10,743 nucleotides of DNA from Dehalococcoidia bacterium (GTDB taxonomy: Bacteria; Chloroflexota; Dehalococcoidia; UBA3495). The stretch spans positions 1 through 10,743 of the forward strand of contig JAPKDE010000072.1 of the NCBI GenBank assembly GCA_028822675.1. Direction: 5' to 3'. How positions within the stretch are numbered: the stretch's first letter is position 1; every line of letters begins with the position of its first letter. Under the pieces are notes generated by a model that had not been told where the DNA came from, made no database searches, and saw only the letters and a program-made list of their open reading frames with translations. This document shows positions 6,949 to 10,743 of the stretch, piece by piece. Position numbers and translations under genes: made by a program.

Positions 6949-8589
6949 CTAGGCAAAATTAGACCGGCGGGCTTCCAAGTTAGTATGGATGTCCAGCAGT
7001 ACCGTTTTGCCTTCTGCATTTAGTTTCATGGCCTGCTTGATTGCGTTGGCTACTTCGCCCGGCTGGGTCACTGTGATTCCCACTGCGCCCATGCCCTCGG
7101 CCAGCTTGGCGTAGTCGCCGGTCATCCTGGTGGTGCCATACAACTCGTTGGCAACGGGGTAGCCGCCTGGATAGGTGGCCATGCCGCCGTTGTTCAGCAC
7201 CACGGTGGTGATGGGCGCTCCCTCCCGGACTGATGTCTCAATGTCTAGCCCAGACATACCAAATGCGCCGTCACCCATGAAGTTCAAGCAGAACTTATCG
7301 GGGTTGGCCAGCTTGGCTCCGATCATCAGAGGGATGCCGTAGCCCAAGTGGGTGGTCTTGCCCCAACCAATGTAGCTGTGGGGCACAGTGGACGTGTAGA
7401 ACGGCATGATCGTGTCTCTGGGCGCACCAGCGTCGTGGGTGACAATGCTGTTCTCTTTGTCCAGGTTGCGCTCCAGTTCGCCAATCACCCGGTAGGTGTT
7501 GATCGGCGTTTCGTCGGAATTCAGGATGTCCGTCCAATCAGCCATCCACTGGGCCTTCAACTTGGCAATCTCTGTGGCCACGGCCGTCTGATCCCGGCGA
7601 CCGGCTTCGCCAATCTGAGATTTCACTTCCTCAATCATTGCCAGCAGGGTTAGCTTGGCATCACCGGGGATGCCAACATCCACTGAGAAGTCTTTGTTCA
7701 GGTCTTCAATGCTTTCCGTGTTGTGGATGATGACCTTGCCGTTAGGTATTGGTTGGCCGTAGCCGGTGCGGGTCATGCTGGAACCAACCGCGAACAAAAC
7801 GTCTGACTCTTGGACCCAGGTGCGGGCGGGCAGCGACGTTGCGCTGCTGCCAGCGCCCAAAGCCAGGGGATGTCGGTCGTCAAAAGACGACTTACCCGGC
7901 ATGGTGCTATAGACCGGAATCTCGGTCAGTTCTGCCAGTTCCCTAAGTTCTTCAGAAGCCTTGGACATGAGCACGCCCATGCCAGACCAGATCACCGGTT
8001 TCTTGGCGTTGAGCAGCAGTTTAACCGCGTCTTTGATGTCTGATGCGGCGGGAGACTGGGGAGCCCGTTTGGGAGACAGGTAATTCAGCGAGCCTTCATC
8101 GACTTCTTGGTTGGCAACGTCCGATGGAATCTCGATTAAGACTGGGCCGGGGCGTCCGTTCCGCAGGTTGTGGAAAGCCCGGCGCATGGTACTTGCGACT
8201 TGGTCAGCCTGGACGATCACCTCGCCGTATTTGGAGACCGACTGGTAGGTGCGCACAGGGGAGAAGTTGGGCCGCACCGCATACTGGTTAAGGGCTGGGC
8301 CGCCGGCAAAGTAGAGGATGGGGATATTATCGCCAAACGCTTGGGCAATGCCGCCCATGGAGTTTTCAGAGCCGGGACCGCCCTGGGTGATGACCACGCC
8401 AAACTTCTCCCGGTCGCTCATGCGACTGAAGCCGTCTGCGGCCATGATGGCCCCCCGCTCGTGCCGGAACATGACGGTGCGGATGCCTTCCATCGCTGCT
8501 GATTCAATCAGGTTGTTAGACGGAAAACAGGATATCCACTCGACACCTTCGAGCTTCAAGATACGAGCGACGGCTTCGTTAACGTTCAT
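6949..8589 (-). CDS. TPP-dependent enzyme, acetolactate synthase large-subunit-like, canonical motifs
   Basis: A 546-aa TPP enzyme of the acetolactate synthase/benzoylformate decarboxylase superfamily. The PYR domain has the catalytic Glu in 'FRHERGAIMAADGFSR' (E44) and the QGGPGSEN loop (69-76). The central domain spans about 185-325. The PP domain carries GDGAFG (439-444) and NN (466-467), the Mg-TPP signature at normal spacing. The ATG at 8589 is preceded by an AAGGAAA ribosome-binding site. It is the last gene of the - strand run after the ADH-like gene, 105 bases downstream of that gene's stop, and it meets the ferritin-like gene tail to tail six bases apart. Expected chemistry is decarboxylation of a 2-oxo acid, or joining of the resulting aldehyde unit to an acceptor. 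With an ADH-fold neighbour, an aldehyde or hydroxyketone intermediate is plausible. No ilvN-like small subunit is present, so branched-chain synthesis is not supported by context. Confidence 0.9.
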   Translation of the reverse strand: MNVNEAVARILKLEGVEWISCFPSNNLIESAAMEGIRTVMFRHERGAIMAADGFSRMSDREKFGVVITQGGPGSENSMGGIAQAFGDNIPILYFAGGPALNQYAVRPNFSPVRTYQSVSKYGEVIVQADQVASTMRRAFHNLRNGRPGPVLIEIPSDVANQEVDEGSLNYLSPKRAPQSPAASDIKDAVKLLLNAKKPVIWSGMGVLMSKASEELRELAELTEIPVYSTMPGKSSFDDRHPLALGAGSSATSLPARTWVQESDVLFAVGSSMTRTGYGQPIPNGKVIIHNTESIEDLNKDFSVDVGIPGDAKLTLLAMIEEVKSQIGEAGRRDQTAVATEIAKLKAQWMADWTDILNSDETPINTYRVIGELERNLDKENSIVTHDAGAPRDTIMPFYTSTVPHSYIGWGKTTHLGYGIPLMIGAKLANPDKFCLNFMGDGAFGMSGLDIETSVREGAPITTVVLNNGGMATYPGGYPVANELYGTTRMTGDYAKLAEGMGAVGITVTQPGEVANAIKQAMKLNAEGKTVLLDIHTNLEARRSNFA

Positions 8590-8694
8590 TGATAGTTTCC
8601 TTTGGGTTATGTTTGGTTTAATACGGTTTGTTCAATGGGTAGCGCAGGCTATTTTAGCCCACACCGATTGGGCTGTCTAAGCTTCTGCCGTCAT

Positions 8695-9879
8695 CTACCA
8701 GGCATCCCGCAACACAGACATGATCGGCCCGGCGTCGGTGATCTGCTTTGGGTTGGTGGCTAAGCCTCGGTCGTGCAACGTGGCGGCGGCGATCAATTCC
8801 AGCCCTTCTTCAGGCACTCCAACGTCACGAAGCCGCATTGGCAAGCCCAGCTTCTGGCAGAGTTGGGACACACCGTCTGCGGCGGCCAAGCCAGCTTCTT
8901 CATCGGTCATGTTTAACGTATCGATGCCCATGGCCTGGGCAATCAAGACCTGTCGGTCTGCGGAGGCGTCCAGGTTAAAACGCATGGTATAAGGCAGGAT
9001 TATGGAGTTGGCCTCACCGTGGGGCACATCGTACAAGCCGCCAATGTTGTGGGCCATGGCCGTATTCAGACCCAATCCGGGGCGGGCCAGCATAATCATG
9101 CAGGAAGCCGACTTTGCCTGCAGCAGACTGTCGATATTCTGGTCAACGCACTGGGGGAGGTGTTCCATCATCATCTTGATGGTGTGCAAGGCCAACGCGT
9201 CACCAATGGGCTGATGGTCTTTGGAATACAAGCTTTCGACTGCGATACGGAATTGGCCAATACCGGTGGATAGCTGGATGCTGAGCGGTGTGGTGGCCAG
9301 CGCTTGGCCGTCGATGATGATTATCCTGGGGGTGGTTCCCTTGCCGGAGATCAGTATCTTGCGACCCAGCGCTTTACTGGTGAAACCGCCGCCGCCACGG
9401 CTCAACTCAGCGGCTCCCAGCGTCGTCGCCACCGCTATGATGAAGATTTTCTTGTGGGGCGTATCTGGGACAAAAATCTTGTTCGGAGGCTCAAATCTAA
9501 TCTCGTAGTCCGCTACCTCCCCTCCCTCGGCCAGCAATACGGCAATGCCCTTGCAGGTGTCACTGGTGCTGCCGCCGCCAACTGCCACCAGGACATCCGG
9601 CTGTAATTCCCGGGCAATGGCCGCTGCCTCTTCCAACATCTCCACCGGAGAGTGGGGCACCACGCCGGAGAATAGACCGATACACCGGTCTCCCAGCGCT
9701 TCCTGGACCCGCTGCACCACGTTGGAATGCTTCAATATGGTCGGACCGCAAACCACCAGAGCCCGGGAAACACCCAAGTTTTCCAATGACGCGGCCATGC
9801 CGGTGATGGTGTCTGGCGCGCAGATAATGTCGTGGTCAACCGTGCTAACGCGGTAGTCCAAAGTTTCCGTGGGAGCCAT
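8695..9879 (-). CDS. Iron-type alcohol dehydrogenase/maleylacetate reductase-fold protein with altered metal site
   Basis: A 394-aa protein with the group III (iron-type) alcohol dehydrogenase fold. The N-terminal half has the nucleotide-binding 'GGGSTSDTCKG' (101-111), and TTLGAAEL (152-159) replaces the usual TTAGTGSE. The C-terminal helical half has 'AMAHNIGGLYDVPHGEAN' (274-291). The metal site is not conserved. In the expected GxDALxHAxE, both Asp and His are replaced (G208 and I212 in GIGQFRIAVE). The first His of the HxxxH pair is T273, leaving only H277 and H287. Maleylacetate reductases also relax these positions, so an NAD(P)H-dependent metal-free reductase is one reading, and a new lyase- or isomerase-like role another. 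The ATG has a GAGGGGT ribosome-binding site. It lies between the RidA-like and TPP enzyme genes on the same strand with short gaps, fitting one operon. Confidence 0.87.
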   Translation of the reverse strand: MAPTETLDYRVSTVDHDIICAPDTITGMAASLENLGVSRALVVCGPTILKHSNVVQRVQEALGDRCIGLFSGVVPHSPVEMLEEAAAIARELQPDVLVAVGGGSTSDTCKGIAVLLAEGGEVADYEIRFEPPNKIFVPDTPHKKIFIIAVATTLGAAELSRGGGGFTSKALGRKILISGKGTTPRIIIIDGQALATTPLSIQLSTGIGQFRIAVESLYSKDHQPIGDALALHTIKMMMEHLPQCVDQNIDSLLQAKSASCMIMLARPGLGLNTAMAHNIGGLYDVPHGEANSIILPYTMRFNLDASADRQVLIAQAMGIDTLNMTDEEAGLAAADGVSQLCQKLGLPMRLRDVGVPEEGLELIAAATLHDRGLATNPKQITDAGPIMSVLRDAW

Positions 9880-9931
9880 GGTCTTTACCCCTCAATCTTA
9901 AGAAATCAGTTGCTTCATAACCTTAGCGCCT

Positions 9932-10321
9932 CTATTCAGGCACCCGCCCGATAACTTCGACCTCGATGCGGAATACCGGGTCGGCCAAGCCGGAACACAA
10001 GATCAACGTGCTCACCGGCAGAGCGTCATCCGGTATGAACCTGGTCTTGATCTCTCTGTAGGTTGGGATGTCCTCACGATGGGTCATGAAGACGTTCATC
10101 TTCAAGATGGAACTCATGTTGCTGCCGGCCGACTCCAAAGCCGCTTGGACGTTCTTGAACGCCTGCACGGCCTGAGCTTCAAAATCGCCCTCGCCGATGG
10201 TCTCTCCGGCGCTGTTGCGGGATAGCTGACCAGCCACGTAGACCGTGGTGCCATCTTTGACGACGTGGCTGTAGCCGGACATGTCAGCAAGGGTGGACGG
10301 GTTGCTTCGTTCAATCGCCAT
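9932..10321 (-). CDS. RidA/YjgF/YER057c/UK114 family protein, non-canonical active site
   Basis: A 129-aa RidA-superfamily protein, usually a trimer with active sites at subunit interfaces. Family signs are YSHVVKDGTTVYVAGQL, 'FEAQAVQAFKNVQAALESAG', the SSILKMNVFMT segment and the C-terminal FRIEVEVIG strand. The arginine that canonical RidA uses to hold the imine substrate's carboxylate, in 'P-x-R-S-T', is Val here (LPVSTLILC). It is therefore not expected to be a classical 2-aminoacrylate deaminase and fits the non-RidA (Rid1-7 type) subgroups often found in catabolic operons. I chose ATG 10321 because AGGAG lies seven bases upstream (10329-10333) and the next residues match the family. A longer frame to 10369 would start inside the hairpin at 10342-10367. 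It lies 52 bases upstream of the ADH-like gene, on the same strand. Confidence 0.9.
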   Translation of the reverse strand: MAIERSNPSTLADMSGYSHVVKDGTTVYVAGQLSRNSAGETIGEGDFEAQAVQAFKNVQAALESAGSNMSSILKMNVFMTHREDIPTYREIKTRFIPDDALPVSTLILCSGLADPVFRIEVEVIGRVPE

Positions 10322-10341
10322 GGTTGATCTCCTAGGATGAC

Positions 10342-10367
10342 GCCGGCCACGCCTAGAAGTGGCCGGC
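10342..10367 (-). other. Perfect G+C-rich hairpin between the HbpS-like and RidA-like genes
   Basis: Nine bases (10342-10350) pair perfectly with 10359-10367 around an 8-base loop. The hairpin lies 17 bases beyond the stop of the HbpS-like gene and about 20 bases before the RidA start codon. No T-run follows it on the - strand, so it is not a standard intrinsic terminator. A messenger processing or stabilising element between operon genes, or partial attenuation, is possible. Confidence 0.6.
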
Positions 10368-10384
10368 ATTACAATTTTCAGGGC

Positions 10385-10743
10385 TTAAAGACTAAGCGCG
10401 GCCAGACCTGCCTGGGCTATCGACTGGTCGTCGATTCCGCTGGGCAGACCGCCAACGCCAATTGCGCCGACCACCGCTCCATTTTTTAGGACGACAACCC
10501 CGCCTGGGATCGCAATCAGTTGGGGGTCGCCAAAGGCTTCAATAGACCGACCTTGGGCAACTAAAGCTTCGGAGAATGCCAGGGTGTCCATTCCACGAAT
10601 CGCGGCGGTATAGGCCTTACGGAGGGCGAAGGTGGGCCTGAGGCAGCGGTCCATGCGGGCGTAGGCCAGCAAGTTGCCGGCATCGTCAACCACGGCCATG
10701 TCCACGTTCTTGCGGTTGGTGTCTTTGTTGTAGTCCGCAATCA
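10385..10743 (-). CDS. HbpS/GlcG-like (PF03928) protein, N-terminus beyond the window
   Basis: This is the C-terminal part (about 119 codons) of a small HbpS/GlcG-family protein. The frame is open to the right edge, so the start lies outside the window. Family features are 'VDMAVVDDAGNLLAYARMD', then LRKAYTAA, the PGGVVVLKNGAVVGAIGVGG glycine-rich strand pair and the terminal D-x-x-IAQAGL helix. Members include the heme-binding HbpS of Streptomyces and GlcG of glycolate utilisation clusters. Most are uncharacterised accessories of catabolic operons, and no heme-binding claim can be made from this part. It is the first visible gene of the - strand run and lies 63 bases ahead of the RidA-like gene, separated by a hairpin. 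The apparent GTG at 10705 is internal, because the family's preceding helix is encoded upstream of it. Confidence 0.85.
   Translation of the reverse strand, partial: IADYNKDTNRKNVDMAVVDDAGNLLAYARMDRCLRPTFALRKAYTAAIRGMDTLAFSEALVAQGRSIEAFGDPQLIAIPGGVVVLKNGAVVGAIGVGGLPSGIDDQSIAQAGLAALSL

Noticed and set aside
8656..8674. Hairpin AGCCCA/TGGGCT between the ADH-like and second TPP enzyme genes
   Set aside because: The stem is only 6 bp with a 7-base loop, and no T-run follows on either strand. It is too weak to call a terminator or attenuator.
10322..10369. Longer RidA start at 10369
   Set aside because: It begins inside a hairpin, adds an Arg-rich stretch foreign to the family and lacks a ribosome-binding site. 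ATG 10321 has AGGAG at good spacing.
1..10743. CRISPR array, tRNA, rRNA, insertion sequence or phage genes
   Set aside because: I saw no regularly spaced repeats, no tRNA or rRNA-like sequence, no transposase or integrase motifs and no terminal inverted repeats.

Overview
The window looks like bacterial chromosome of moderate G+C. Ribosome-binding sites are clear (GGAGG or AGGAG types), hairpin terminators are strong, and genes sit in short same-strand runs. A type II (GSII) glutamine synthetase, a CADD-family diiron protein, two acetolactate-synthase-like TPP enzymes and a PhnD-like binding protein paired with a sensor kinase fit an environmental bacterium. My guess, from gene content only and at low confidence, is Chloroflexota of the SAR202/Dehalococcoidia kind.

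Layout. (1) 1-2057, + strand: the 3' part of a PhnD-like substrate-binding protein gene, then a membrane sensor histidine kinase. Both are broken: the kinase has three in-frame stops and a frameshift, and the binding protein has a frameshift near its end. (2) 2142-2178: a strong bidirectional terminator between this pair and the next gene. (3) 2207-3214, - strand: intact GSII glutamine synthetase with a good sigma70-type promoter. (4) 3215-3636: a 422-base divergent control region with promoter candidates for both flanking genes, an inverted repeat and short direct repeats. (5) 3637-5286, + strand: a TPP enzyme paralogue with altered catalytic and cofactor motifs, ending in a long hairpin terminator. 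(6) 5466-6942, + strand: a CADD-like (heme-oxygenase-like diiron) gene cut by one stop codon, then a ferritin-like gene that seems to have lost its 5' half. (7) 6949-10743, - strand: an apparently intact run in the order HbpS/GlcG-like, RidA-like, iron-type alcohol dehydrogenase-like and a second TPP enzyme with canonical motifs.

How the genes may work together. The - strand run (HbpS/GlcG, RidA, ADH fold, TPP enzyme) looks like a small catabolic operon. A TPP-dependent decarboxylation or carboligation and a dehydrogenase-fold protein would be the chemical core, and RidA and HbpS-like proteins accessories. The substrate cannot be read from sequence. Several members depart from their families at catalytic positions: the first TPP enzyme (Glu to Asp, GDG to GEA), the ADH (three of four metal ligands replaced) and the RidA (no Arg at the usual position). 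They may therefore do chemistry that family names would mis-predict. The + strand accessory genes on either side of the glutamine synthetase/TPP pair are decaying while their neighbours are intact, so the window mixes maintained and eroding genes.
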